A stretch of DNA of 64,000 bases, from NCBI GenBank assembly GCA_940671915.1, contig CALNVZ010003435.1, positions 14,721,744-14,785,743 of the forward strand, in the 5' to 3' direction. The position numbers were made by a program, and so were the translations under genes. Positions 44,226 through 57,889 of the stretch are shown piece after piece. Position 1 is the stretch's first letter; the number at the start of each line of letters is the position of its first letter. The notes under the pieces are model-generated. The model did not search any database, was not told the origin of the DNA, and saw nothing but the letters and a program-made list of their open reading frames with translations. Source of the stretch: Paracentrotus lividus. Its lineage: Eukaryota; Echinodermata; Echinoidea; Camarodonta; Echinidae.

Positions 44226-46189
44226 AGCGCCATCCAAGAAACACTTTGTGGTGTTTCGGTGGAAAGTTGTGTGTGTGCGTGTGTGTTTGTGTATAAAAAT
44301 AAGTAGATAATAACAACAACAACAATCACAACGAACAAAAGAAATATAATTACTATAGATAGATAATGTAATACTCTAATCAATTAAATAATAATAATTA
44401 ATAGTAATAATAATTTATTATTTATGATGACCGAAATAATTTTGCCAACTTGTGCGGCGATCTATGATATTCACATATCAATAGTGATAGTGGACACAAG
44501 GAACGTTTTTTTAATACCTGCATTATCAGAGGCGAGAGGGAGGGGTGCGAATAGAATTTGTCTTTCTGAATGTATGATTATTGCTTATGGTTGCAGTTGG
44601 ATTACCTACGGTTTCATTTTTAGTAATGAAAACTATGCGAGGCCTGGCGAAGCGCGAGCCGAAAATTTTAAGACCTAAAGTTTGTTGGAGATATTTGGTG
44701 CATTATAGTTCCTAATAGTATCAGCGAGCGCGGAGCGCGAGCGCGAAAATTTCTTAAGAGGGGCTGAAATTGGATATGTTTCATGGTGGCATTAAAGGTC
44801 TATATAGTATCCGTGAGCGCTGAAAAAAATAAATAAAATAAAAGACAAAACAAGAAAATGTTTAATGAGACAGGCGAAACGGATTTTGAAAGTGGCCTCG
44901 AAAAAAGTGGCACTTCTGAAAGGGGGTGGACAAATCAACTTGTAGATTCACAGGCATCAATCAAAGAAAATGTTTTCGGGAGATAGGGGATGATCGAATA
45001 AAATTTATCTTTTGAATGTATGACTTCTAGAGAAAATATCATAATGCTGCCTTGATTCCGTTCACGATTTAGTATAAAAGGTATGCGAGCCGGCGAAGCG
45101 CGAGCCGAAATTTTGTAAGTTAAAAAGGAGATGATGTATTATTGACATATAGGATCCTATTTAATATCACGGAGCGAAGCGCGACCGAAAATTTTAGTAT
45201 CACATTTCGAGAATACAATTTTACATCCTTTGTTAAAGCTAACACGATAGAAACAAAATAGCCACAATCGCTTTGCTATTGAAAATTTTGTATGCTGCAG
45301 GCCCCAAGCCCTCCACCAACGGCCTGCACACAACTACATTAATGTTTTTGACTGTCAACAACACCCTTTAGTAAAGGTTTATCCCTAGGCGAGGGCATTG
45401 GATCCAACCTTTTTATACTTACTGTTTGTTACTTAGTGCGAGGTCGCATAGCGACCGAGCAGGAGATTTTGAGGATTTTTGGAGTAAAAAAGAGGCATTT
45501 TTAGTATTGAAAGCGCTATTTTAACCAAGAACACAGTTATCTAGTGTATTTTTTTTTTAATTTCTTTCTTGAAAACTGGGGGGGGGGGGGATGTTTGTAC
45601 AGGCCATCCCCCCCTCCCCAAAATCTGGGGGGGATGTATCCCCCCATCCCCCCGGGATTTACGCCAGTGACAACAATAATAAAAAGAGTGAAATCAAGCT
45701 ACAAAACGCACACAACGTCTGAGGACGCTCATGGCGCTAGCTCAGCAACACTGATCAATGAGGAAGGTATATAAAATAGGGTTCATTCGCCCGAAAATGA
45801 AATAGGGTTTGTCTTGACACGTATGGCATATTTTGCTTGATAATCACTACCTCTGATTTCAGTGCGAATTCCCCCTGGAAACGACACAAAAAAATAATGT
45901 GTACTTGGGGCCCCGCCGTCTCGCTTCACCCATTTATTGGCACCCTGTGGCCATTTTTTACCTCTCATTGAACATACATAAGCATCAGCTGCCCCTTTTC
46001 TATTCTCAAATCTGGTATCTGTCGATGTGTGAGAAAGAGGCCCCATCAATGATTATTAATTCTAATTATTTATTAATTTTCCCTCTAACTGAGACCAGAT
46101 CCCGGCCATCTATAAGAAAATTGTTATTATTATTTTGATCTTCGTCTATTTTGAACGACCACACCGTATTATTTTTCTAACGTATGTAC

Positions 46190-46570
46190 CGTATTTCATT
46201 TTCAGACAAATGAACCCTATTTCATTTTCGGACGAATGAACCTTATTTCATTTTCGGACGAATGAACCCGATTTCATTTTCGGACGGAAGAACCCTATAT
46301 CATTTTCGGACAAATGAACTCGATTTTATTTTCTGACGAATGAACCCTACATCATTTTCGGACGAATGAACCTTATTTCATTTTCGGACGAATGAACCCG
46401 ATTTCGTTTTCGGATGAATGAATGAACCTTCGGACAAGCGAACCTTTGGAACAATGACTCCTATTTTAATTTCGGAGGAATGAACCTCCGGACAAGTAAA
46501 ACTTCGGAACAACGAACCCCATTTAATTTTTGGACAAATGAACCTTCGGAACATGGAACCTTCGGAACAA
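46190..46570. repeat. 26-27 bp tandem array (ATTTCATTTTCGGACGAATG)
   Basis: The unit cctatttcattttcggacga then atgaac is repeated about ten or more times and decays rightward to gaaccttcggaacaa. A single reversed relative (ttcattcgcccgaaaatgaa) lies at 45782. Confidence 0.9.
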
Positions 46571-49500
46571 CAAGCTGTACCTGAAAAGACATCAGTTAGC
46601 AGGCTTGTCTAATTCTACTTTTTTTTAAATTTTTTTTTTATAGTAGTATAATCCCAAAATACTATCCCATCCCATTCTCCCCTATTCGATCAGAAATAAT
46701 CTTGTTATTTCCATCATTAAGGTTTTTTTAGACACTTCACAGGTCCACATCTTTATGACTATGTAATATAATTTGTTTCGTTCAATCCTCTGGTTCTGTC
46801 TCAAAAGAGAAAAAGAAGTAACAAATTATACAAAATAAAAATGAAAGAGAGAAAGGGGAAAAAAGGTAAATTAAAAATGAAATAAAAAATGGTGTCCAGA
46901 AAATTCTAATAAAGTATTGCTGGGGTATACTTGAAGTTTTGCAAAATATTATCGTTCAAAATTAATGTTCATCTACTTTGAGTTGGAAAAAAATTATATA
47001 TGGTAAAACAAAACTTACATGTATTTACTTTACTTCTGCGTTGTCTGACGCACGAGGGACATGATAAAACACATATTACTTTATTGGCTAAATTTAATTG
47101 GCTAAATTTCATTTTTTTTTTTAGATATATGAAATCAACTTTACAGGCACAGATGGCAACGCAAGCATTAAGATAATATTTTTCACACAGCTCTTTTACA
47201 TGTAGATTAGCTAAATCGTTACAAAATGATCATATGGAAGTCCCATTTGGGAGGAATTATATTAATGCCAATAGAGGGTGCTTGAGCTGCTTTAACAGTT
47301 AAATTGAAATGTTTACAAAGATTGAACGTGTAATATATTGGTGTAATTTTATAGCACCTTGTTTGTTTTAAAATGTTACAAAAAGAGAGCAATATATTTG
47401 AAATTATGGAATGTTACCATTATTTAGTCCTCGCTTTTTCCAACAGACATGTACATAAATGCGAAGATGACCATAAAACTACGAACTTTATTTTCAGCGT
47501 GTTCAGCCCCATCCCTCTCAAAAGCGCTTCGCGGCCGCTGGTGAGTAATTTATTAAAATAAATAGTGTTGAAAAATGTTCTATGTCTTTACTGTCTTACA
47601 CAAATTTGTATTTAAAACATGCTTGACATCAATTTCAAAGAAAATAAGTTTTGATTCCAGATAACTTTAAAAAAAATAATTATAGCTTTCCCCCATGGTT
47701 ATAGCATCAAATTCCACGAGTACAGCAAACGATGGAAACTGGGTAAATTAAAGCCTTAAACCAAACAATCTGAGAGGGTTCTTAAGTGAAACTAAATAAT
47801 TGTTTATTCAGATGAAGTGTTTAAGTCAGGAAAGCATTTACATATCCAAGAGCTTAAGTTTGATGAATAAACCTTATAGCTATACGGTATAATGGAACCT
47901 TTCTCTACCGCAATGTAAAACAATAGAAAATACCTGAATATTCGTTTACCCACTTCACGTTGTAACTCAACAATTATAACGTCTCCTCATTTTTGCATAA
48001 AATCATCAGAAATTCAACGTTCTTATTCCTCTTATATTACTCCTTTCCTTTTTTCTAGATTGAACTATTTTTTTTAATCCACATCTGAAACTCATCCGAT
48101 CACCATGCATTGTCCATATACGATTCACTTTCATTTAGTTTTATTTATAACCAATTTTATTTTGTACGTATTGAATTACTTAATGTTTTTACAAATATCA
48201 TCCTTATTCTTTTGATGCAGTCACGTAGTTTTTCTTCTTATTCTCATGAGATGCATCATTAAAAATTTCCAATCGCTTGCCATATAGCTTATCAAACAAT
48301 TTCCCTGTAACGTTCTCGTAATAATATGGCTATCAGTAACCGTTTACAACCAAATGCTTACATGAACAGAATGCTTGCGAAGAACAAATCCAAGCGATGA
48401 TTGAAGTGTTGTGATAAATACGAGCGTCCCCCCCCCCCAAAAAAAAAATAAATAAATAAAATTAATATAAAAAAAAATAATAATCAAAAATAAAAAAATC
48501 AATAAATTTTTAAAATATCATACTTCAAAGTTTTTTAAAAATCGAATTTAGGCCCAATATTTCAGGAAAATTCTTTTTAGAAATTAACAAGGTCGTTGCC
48601 TATCTACCGACTTGTGCTATTAATTAGGACCTTTGTGCCTTTTCCTGAAGAAAGTGTTCCTTTTAAAGTTGATTTTCTTGCTTTGTAAATGGATTGAATC
48701 TCACAAAAGAGTTTATAGTAGCACTACCTTTATTACGTAATTAAAAGCCAAATAAATCCACGCTACTAGTTTAGTGGTCGCATGGTAAGTGTGTGAAATA
48801 TTTCCTGTCATTGAAAGCCAATGACATGAACTGTGAATGAATTGAGGAGATCTATGTGATGTCACACCCCTGCGCATTGACCTAAAAGAGAAATAGGCCT
48901 ATATCATACACTAAATAAATCTTGCAAAGTCTTACTTGTCCCATATGAAATTCGATAAAACACCTCAGCTTCATTTAATCACTGATGGTTATATTGCAAA
49001 TCAAATAAATCATATTAAATTTTGGAATCGTAAAATGAAACAAAACATGGATACACATATAAAATTAATGATTAAGCAAATATTGAAATAAATGGAAAAG
49101 TGGATTACAAAAAAAAAAATCGTGTTGCATTTTGTATTTTACAGAGACATAACACTCAGGAAGACAGATTTTTGTAATGACAAATTGGCACATATTCCCT
49201 ATATTGTATTAATATCTTAGTAGTTTAAAAGCTCTTTAATCAAATCTCTTCTGTTCTGATCTCGCTCAGCCTGGATATTGTTGACCAAAATAAGATATGC
49301 GATGTCTTGTGAGCAGCTCTTAAATCGATTATCTCGATTAGTCTCAGTTTATTTAAATTTATTTATTATTTTATTATTTTTTACAGGTACTGATATTTCA
49401 GATTTCACACCACCAATGCATTGTTTCCTTTTTTTTGTCCAAATATAAATCCAACATTTAATATTTTTTTGTGAATGCTGCTCGTTTCGCGTTTAAAAAA

Positions 49501-50040
49501 AAAAAAAAAAAAAAAGACCTGCAAAGGCAACCATTGTCCGTTTGGCTCTATTCAAAGTTAATTTTTACCCAGTTTTTTACCTACATTAAACAATACACAG
49601 GTATAGTGATGGGCACGTCAGGTGAGCTGTTATACGCAACATTGTCCAAATGGAACAAAGAAAACGGAACATTGTCAAAAATGGACAACAAAACGATACT
49701 TAGTTATTAAACACCATCTTATCTAAATGACTTTTGACTTTCGAAGAAAAAAAAAAGGATACAAGAACACAACATGATCAATGATGTTTAGTACTAGATC
49801 TGAATGTGTATTTCAGGCAGGTATAGTCAAAGTATATACATATGTATATACACAAAGAATTTGTTTGGGAAATAAATGATTCACACTTTATAATACTCAG
49901 TTTGTATTGGGGACATTTCATATTTACTCTTTTTTTTGATGGCAGGGGGGGGTGAGGAGGGAGAGCCCCAGCAACCTGCCTCAATTAAAAAATCATAAGG
50001 AAACCTTATTAATCTTATCAGGAACTACATTTATTCTAAG
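46571..50040. other. AT-rich intergenic DNA
   Basis: Only poly-A or A/T tracts (48429-48500, 49493-49515) and a relic of the gttcagcccc repeat near 47500-47540 were seen. No gene was recognised. Confidence 0.5.
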
Positions 50041-50209
50041 CATATCCATGATCATTTTAGGTAAAGCTTATTCAAACATAACAGACCCCCCCCCCCAAAC
50101 ACAAAAAAAAAAATAAATAAATAAAATAAATAAATAAAATAAAATAAAAATTAAATACACACTGCATTTAATGTTTGGGTAAACTCAATTAAGTATGTCT
50201 GATAATGCT

Positions 50210-50290
50210 AATGTTAATGATGCTGCTAATGACGATGATGAATGCTGCTACTGATAATGTTGATGATAAATGATAATGATAATGATGATA

Positions 50291-50333
<43 letters not shown>

Positions 50334-50404
50334 CTGATGATGCTGATGGTGCTGCTGATGATGACAATGATTAAGATGATAAAGACGATGATATGATGAT
50401 GATG

Positions 50405-50436
<32 letters not shown>

Positions 50437-50500
50437 GATGATAATGATGATTTTGAATATGATGATTCTGATGCTGATGCTATGTTGCTGCTAATTGCAA
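50210..50500. repeat. (GAT)n trinucleotide array
   Basis: Long gatgatgat runs with interruptions. The His/Ser-rich minus-strand open frame over it is an artefact. Confidence 0.95.
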
Positions 50501-51144
50501 CAATGGTGATGATGATGTAGATCATGTTAGTAACAATAATGATGACGACAGAGACGGCGAGGACCACGATGTGATACCAGTGATTTATTAGTGAAGTTGC
50601 ATTTCAGACAACGATTAAGAACATTATGTTGATGATAACCATTATTAAATTAGATTATTAAATGATGGGAAAATGATGATGGCGACGACTACAATGACGC
50701 GTACAACAACGACGATGAACCTAATGATGAAATTAATGAAACTGTCGTGTTGGTTACGTGATGGTAAGTTAGTGAAAAGTTTATAAATAATTTGAGTCGT
50801 ATAATGTACATGTACAGGCCTATATTTCCACAGCTGATATTTCCCACCAGAACCTTTCACAATTCACATGTTGTTGTCGTTGTTTTGGTTTTATAGGCTC
50901 TTGTAATTAAATTTCGGATATTTACGCATGTTTTATAACTATTTTTTTTTAATAATTATTTTGGTTTGCATTTCATTGGAATTGACTAGTTATAGAAAAT
51001 CGGTATTTGATTTAATGTTTGATGCAGAATTTATGGAAGAAATATGACAAATCTTCAGTGTAGCTAGTTTGCAGTTCGTGTGTCTGTTTTAGTGATTTTT
51101 TTTTTAAAATTTATTTATGCCTTCGTGTATTCTTGATCTCATGC

Positions 51145-51322
51145 AGGGGCCGCGGGACCGCGAGGGCTAGGGGGCTGCAGCCCCTCCACTTTTTTTTTTA
51201 AGCAAACGTGTACAAAAACGCGAAAATAACCATAGCTTTGTGATTTTAAGCCTGTTCAGCCCCTCCACCTTCGGCTCAGCCCCTCCACTTTAAAAAAAAA
51301 CGCTCCACGGCCCCTGTGCATT
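51145..51322. mobile_element. Small repeat with ends CAGGGGCCG
   Basis: The left end gcaggggccgcgg and right end (reverse) gcacaggggccgtgg pair. The interior repeats cagcccctccacttt. A related fragment is at about 47440-47545. Confidence 0.55.
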
Positions 51323-51723
51323 GTGGATAAGAGGTTATCGGGTTTTAGGATTGGTTAATCCCCAGAACCATGCATTCAAGATGAAGAAAGGAAAAGTCTA
51401 TCTCCTCACATTTTGAGTAGAATGCAATCTTGATTTATGTGACTTCAATGACGGCGGGTATCTCGTAAGATGGGGTTGGGAGACGTTGCATGAAATTGTA
51501 CCAAGGCGCCAACTGGCAATAGGATCCATGCTATTAACCATGTGTGCGACGTGAAGATGCTTAAGGCGCACGAAAATTTTAACAGCCAATAAAATACCGT
51601 ATTATTTCCTGATATAAGTCTTGAGAATGCGCCATTCATCATTTTACAAACAGCACCTTTTCCTAATTCATAAAGTAACCATTTTTCTCGGCATTATCAA
51701 CGAATCAGTCTTTCTTATACTTG

Positions 51724-52625
51724 TACAGTGTGTTCCACAAAAAATGCTAATGGTACTTTAGATGGGTATAATATTACAATTACAATATTATATTAATTAT
51801 AACTCTACACCCGTAAACTACCATTCATTTTCTGCACATGGATGAAATTTTATGTGATATGGTCCAATAATCACAAAGATATTAGTATTTTTTCATTACA
51901 CATCAGGAAACATCTCCCTCCAAGTTTTATATTCAGTAGTACCGGGTATATCGAATAAAAGAAATCCAAGTTTGATCATTAATAATTTGCAAAATATTTC
52001 AGAATTGATTATGAAGTTTATATCATTGTAAAGTGCAACTCATTACCATTCTAATGATATGTCTCTCAGCTCACCAATACCACGCATCGCTGAACCCCAT
52101 TGTTCTGAAAAAGTCTTGCAAAATTGTGAGTGTTCAATTTCGTGCTCCTTGAGATGCGTTATTCACAAATACTAAGAGGAAACCCAACTTTGATCATCAA
52201 TGAGCGTGAAAGTGAAGCACTCACAATTTTGCAAGACTTTTTCAGAACACTGAGGTTCAGCGATGCGTAATATTGGTGAGCTGAAAGACATATCATTAGA
52301 ATGGTAATGAGTTGCACTTTATAGTGATAGAAATTTTATAAATACTACTGAAATATTTTTCAAAGTATTAATGATCAAACTTGGGTTTCTTTTATTCGAC
52401 ACATCTGGTACTACTCAATACAAACTTGGATGAAGAGGTTTCCCGATGTGTAATGACAAAATGCTCATATCTTTGGGATTCTTGGACCATATCACATGAA
52501 ATTTCATCCACTTGTAGAACACGAATGGTAGTTTACGGGTGTAGAGTTATAAACAATATAGTTTTGTAATTTTAACATTATACCCATCTAAAGTGCCATT
52601 AGCATTTTTTGTGGGACACACTGTA
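51724..52625. mobile_element. Large foldback element, TA-flanked, ends TACAGTGTGT
   Basis: TA-cagtgtgttccacaaaaaat is mirrored at the right, tttttgtgggacacactg-TA. The arms pair over most of their length: atgatatgtctctcagctca pairs with tgagctgaaagacatatcat around a centre near 52175. It is 902 bp. Confidence 0.9.
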
Positions 52626-55030
52626 TTTGCAGAGATCTCATTCAATAGTTATGATCCGTACGTTTTGAAGTATGCGAGGGAGCGTACAGCGTCCGAGTGA
52701 GAAAAATTTACAATGTTAACAGTAAAATATTTCATTCTAGAGATCTTGGCAACCTGAGTGGGAAGATGCAATATTATTTTGCTATATATATTTCCTCCGG
52801 TCTTCCTAATTGTCTGAGGACCACCCCCTTGGAAATATTCGAGGAGGGGGGGGGGGTGTTCCTCATCCCCCGGGCACCGGAATCACCGCACTTGCTATGT
52901 TATGTAAATGAAAACAAATATATATTATGGGGTAGGCATGTTTTGTTAAACACCTTCATCTACTTTCTTTTAGTCAAAAGCAGTTTCGAATACTTATCCA
53001 TAATTGTTCAATCGTACTACGCTACAAGCGAATCTTCAGACCTGAAGGAGGTAGATGTAAACTGAAGAGGAAAAAGAAGAAGCATAAAAGTTTTTAAGTT
53101 CCATAGCTCCCGTGTAAAAGATAAGTCCAGTTTAAATGTTACATGATTGATCCCATCTTATTCATTATCTCGTTCTTTACAAAGCTAAGTAAAGCTACGA
53201 TTAAAAATTTATATTCACCTATCAGGCTTCCTTGAATTTCTTCTTCGGTATATTTGCCGAAGTCTCATAGCCGAATGTCTGAAACACTTTTGTCCTATTT
53301 GTTTTTCTAGATCCATATACGGGGATAACCGATTGAGCAAGTCCGGGTAGTAAACCATATTTCCAAACTTTCAGAATTATAAAGTAAGGTACAAAATTCT
53401 ACACTTTTGAAAGCTTCAGCCACATCATTTTTCTCGGGCTCTAATTTCTTGATTTTTTTTTGGGTCCCCAATTTCACTTTTCGGGACCATGGTTATAGTT
53501 TGGACGTTCCCCAAACCATATCCGGGGATTAAAACATAAAAAAGCTTGTCAACTCCCATAAAAAATAATATATTCTTGAAATAATTTATATTTCTAGAAA
53601 TTAAGTAATATGAAAAAGTCTGGTCCGATTACAGCCCCACTCTTTGAGAAAACAAAAATTCGATCCGCCACTCCTTTATGTTCTGTTAAAGCATAATTAG
53701 TTTTTTTTTTAAATAGCAGATGTCTCAGCATTTATTATATCAAAGTATTATAACGTATATACAGTCATGTCGATACACAAAATGTAACAATTAAAATGCA
53801 TCTGAAGACAATATAAACATAATCGAAAATATGGAGAGGTTATAATAATTTGAGTTTATTTCAGGGACCAGCTATAATAAACGAACCTGTTTAAAACGTT
53901 CTAAATTTATATAATCTGTAACCATTATTATCATTACTATTTATCTTAATTATTACCATGGTTCCAGAACTTTCTATTCTATGTTAATCGGCAGAAGTAG
54001 TGAAATTTACATAACCGAGACGATGCTGATATAACTTTATAAGATGAGAACTTCGTCTACTCATCTAGGCGTGCACTTGCCATTCTTGTATCTTGTTCAA
54101 GTCTAAAGAGATTAACGGTTACTGCGGAAAACCCTTTTGAGGTTGATGATGTGTTGCTGCGTGGAACTTTAAAATATCTAATTGCTTAATGGCAGGGTCT
54201 GTGATGTAACCGTGCCTTCTTGTGAAGAGTACAATTATGGTGCTTGTCTCTTTGTATTTCAAGTTTCCTCGGGCGTGGTGTGAGAGTTTATACGAGATTT
54301 AGATACACCCTGATGACCCTCGCTGACAGTCCTGCTCCGTTACACAGTTCCAAATCAATAGAACGTATCGTAAATCCATAGAAGTCAAATGGGAGTTAGA
54401 GACGATACTGGCTTACCTTTTAATTGTCAAAACGGGTGTAATTATTTCGCTGAATGCAGCTTAGAAGTATGAAGAGGTCTTTTCGAAGAGCGCCGTATAA
54501 TCTGTTCATTCAGAGATCCTGGATTGGAAATCTGCACCAGTGGCTTCTTTTACCTTCATTCATCCATTTCTTACTGAACAGATAGCTCATCGATCATTTG
54601 CCGATAGACAATGATAGATTAGGATTGAGTTCGATCCTTCATAGCCATTGCACAACTTTTATCGATTAAGAGGTTCTCAGTATGAAAGAGGAGGTTAAAT
54701 GATGATTTCAACAAGTCTGACAAAATTATTTCGAGTTCAACCATAGACTAAATTAAAAATGATATCATAGAATGGCTAGCCATGCATCTGGTAAATTTGC
54801 CATGCGTCAAAAACGGCCGCATGGTTGATAAAATTTGATTTTCGGAAGGGGGCGATACTCCTGGGTCTCGTAGGTCGATGGGAATTCGGGGCATTTGGTA
54901 GCTTTGAAAACTAGTCTAAAGGCACTCGGCTGTCCCTCGTTAACTTATGCCCACAATTCTTACCGATGCACCCATACCTGTGCATCATTCATATATTAAC
55001 CCATGGTTTAGGCAATGTACCAGTCAGTAT
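52626..55030. other. Intergenic DNA
   Basis: No coding segment or clear element was recognised. Confidence 0.5.
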
Positions 55031-55286
55031 TGCTGTCACACAGACACTTGTCACACTTACGTTGAGTTACGTCCTGCGTTGCGTCCAGAAATTCTTTTTT
55101 TCCCCTGCGGATCCCCCCCGGATGCCTTCCCGAAATAGTCAACAGTGGAAATAGTTATAATTTCGTCTATCCAATAAAACAAAAATACGTAAGAAATGAA
55201 TTACATAAAAAATGATAGAGTAAGAGATTAAATAAAGATAAAACAACAAAAGCGTAACCAAACGTAAGTGCCTGTGTGACTGTAGC
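55031..55286. mobile_element. MITE family B, copy 2
   Basis: The left end tgctgtcacacagacacttg and right end (reverse) tgctacagtcacacaggcac match the nested element at 19461-19692. Both copies share gttacgtcc/gcgtcca sequences inside. It is about 256 bp. Confidence 0.75.
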
Positions 55287-56296
55287 ATATGGCATGTATA
55301 GTAGGATGACTGAAGTATATTCCATGTTCACAACGGAACGTGCCTTGATATTCCACCTCTGCATCACATATCCAAGAAAATTCTTACGTAAGACACAGGG
55401 AGGTGCACGTTTATTATTATTTTTTTCTTGGTTAAGCAAGAAGAGGTAAGGTGTTCGTTCTCTTCCATAAGCACATGCAAAACAAGCACAACCATGGACT
55501 TCTTGTTCTCATATGGAAGTCTTTCTTTTAGTATCGACCGCTGAATTTCACTAGACCACAAACTTTAGTATAATCTCAGTCCCTTCCTATTTCTATTGCT
55601 CACTTTAAAATGTCATTCACCAAATCTCGTTTTGTTCCCCCTTCTTTTAGGCCAAAGCCTAGAAAGACAACATGACGTAGTTAATCACACAAGACCTCTA
55701 TATGAAACTTTGAATTTTCTTTGTAGGTCTATTGTCATGATTGTACTCCCATTTTATAAACATCTTGATCATCTTCTTTGAAAAAAAGGCTGAATCGAGC
55801 ACGTTTTAATGATTCACTGTTAAAACTAATGGCATAATGCCATACAAGCCTTTCCACCCTTAGCAATCTATTCAGACCCTAATGATAATTATAAGGGCGT
55901 AAAGTCTATTTATAAATGATTTGGATCTGAATAATAAATATTTAAAGCTAGTGTTACAGCCCCATTGGTATACGAGGCAAAATTCTTTAGCGGTGTTGAC
56001 TTTAAAATGAGCTGACACTTCAAAGTGTCATTACTCACTCTCAATTCCTTAATTCACCAATGAGTCAAATCTTGGATTTAAAAGTTAGAGATATACATGT
56101 AACCATTCAATATAAACACGATTTTACTTTTTATTTACTCAAAATCGTTTATCAATAATTAGGGTCTTTCCATTGACTACTTATAGGCAAGAAAAAAAAA
56201 ATATTTTGAAACAGTTAATATCAAATCGGAGGAATTTTTTGAAAGAATTTTATGACATTTCCTCTACTATATGCACAAAACTATTAAGTTAGACGT

Positions 56297-56466
56297 CTTC
56301 TCCCATCAAAAGGCGTCAGTTTCCCGCGGCTTCCTGGGAAAGATTCGGCTTTCACCTTTCATATGTTTGACGTGTTTAAGCCGTATTAAGATTTCGGGAT
56401 TCTATTCAAAAGCCAGTCTTTTTGAACAAAAGCCGCGGGAAACTGACGCCTTTTGATTGGAGAAGG
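56297..56466. mobile_element. Foldback MITE with CAAAAGGCGTCAGTTTCCCG arms
   Basis: caaaaggcgtcagtttcccg continues cggct and is mirrored exactly by agccgcgggaaactgacgcc then ttttg. It is about 170 bp. Confidence 0.85.
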
Positions 56467-57025
56467 CTCCTTAATCTATACATTTCTCTGACTTTTTTTT
56501 TACATCAGATAAAAGGAAGGGCATAATGGATCAAGCGAGCGTGAAGCGCGAGCTAAATTATTTCTTAATATAAGACCTGAAAATGAAGGTTTTGTTTGTT
56601 TGTTTGCTTTTTTTTTTTGGAGGGGGGGGGAGGGGGTGTCTTAATAGCAATACATATACATGCGGGAACGTAATGAAAAAAAGAAAGAAAAAAAAAGAGA
56701 GACCTAATGTAAGAAGGAAAAAGTAAATGTTGTCTCCCTGAGTTTTAGTCATTGATATAGGGGTGGCAAATGCCCCTAATGCACCTTCGGGACGATATCC
56801 TGCGACTACGCAATCTGCGAGTATCAGATTACGCAACATCTTTTCACAATATTACAGTAGAGTATCTCACATGACGTCACAAAATTAAAAATATTTAGAC
56901 ATACGTCATTTGTCTTTCATTCATTGTTCCCCTATATGTTTGTATTTATTAAAACTAACTTTATTTCAGTGTGGACAAATCGATGCTGTTCACTCCTGGT
57001 CAGAAAAGTGACCCTTCGATTCTTG

Positions 57026-57110
57026 GCATACATATCCGTCAAAGCGACCAGAAAGTTTTGTGCATGCACGATCTCTTTTGGGTCGCTTTGACAGACAACA
57101 CATGTCGATG
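57026..57110. repeat. Hairpin-forming inverted repeat
   Basis: gtcaaagcgacc (57037) pairs with gggtcgctttgac (57079) around a loop of about 30 bases. Confidence 0.6.
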
Positions 57111-57746
57111 AGCATTAATCAAACGTAAAAAAAAAAAAACGTTTTAACCGATAAAACCGATGTCAAATTCGGCTGGTATCTTCGAAGTGGGAGAGCCGCA
57201 TAATAGATAAATAATATTATTTTTTTATACTTTCAAATGTCATACTATATTTGACAACAGCATGAATAGCTGTCCGATAAGTCAAAATCAATAGATAATT
57301 GTGAAAATCGGGGATTAATAGGTTGAATAATGATTATATTATAGGGTAATAAAATTCGTGTACAGGCCTACTAATGATATGAATTAATGAGATTCCAATC
57401 CCCGCCCTACTGTGACAAACATTGACAGAGAATTCAAACTCAAACATTGATCAATGAAGTAATTCTGATTCGTAGCCGATATTTGTCTTTCTTACGTAAC
57501 ATTTTGCATCGCAAACAAAATGAAACTCTTTCCTTTCATACAATCTCCCCTCTCTTTCTTTATTTCTCTTTCCATCTCACTTGATCTCTCTTATTTCATT
57601 CACTCCAATACTATAACGTGACCGCTTCGGGTTAGGTTGAATAATGACAATTGTACGATTCCATACGGATTACATTACCCTGTAATAACCAATATCACCA
57701 CAAACGCTCTGATAAATACTTTTGTACAAATGCGTTAAAGCATTTG

Positions 57747-57747
<1 letters not shown>

Positions 57748-57797
<50 letters not shown>
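57748..57797. repeat. (GA)n microsatellite
   Basis: About 25 GA units. Confidence 0.97.
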
Positions 57798-57800
<3 letters not shown>

Positions 57801-57889
57801 TGAGGGAGTAGGCCTAAAGGGTGAAAGCATTTTGAATTCCTTTCACAAAGAAGTCGAGGGGTGTAGTGAAGGCTGGGCTTAATAGATAA

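Larger units (their letters stand above)
42661..45606 (-). repeat. Right arm of large imperfect palindrome
   Basis: Mirror of 37537-40309. Matching landmarks include ccctccaccaacggcctgca (45309), tcatgaagcttcttattcta (43060) and the retrotransposon 3' end (42785-43037). Diverged enough in places to be more than a simple reversed copy. Confidence 0.9.

Noticed and set aside
46190..46570. CRISPR-like array
   Set aside because: Units are contiguous and degenerate with no unique spacers, and the DNA is eukaryotic.
50226..50567. His/Ser-rich 113-residue open frame
   Set aside because: Produced by the GAT microsatellite. There are no splice sites or protein features.
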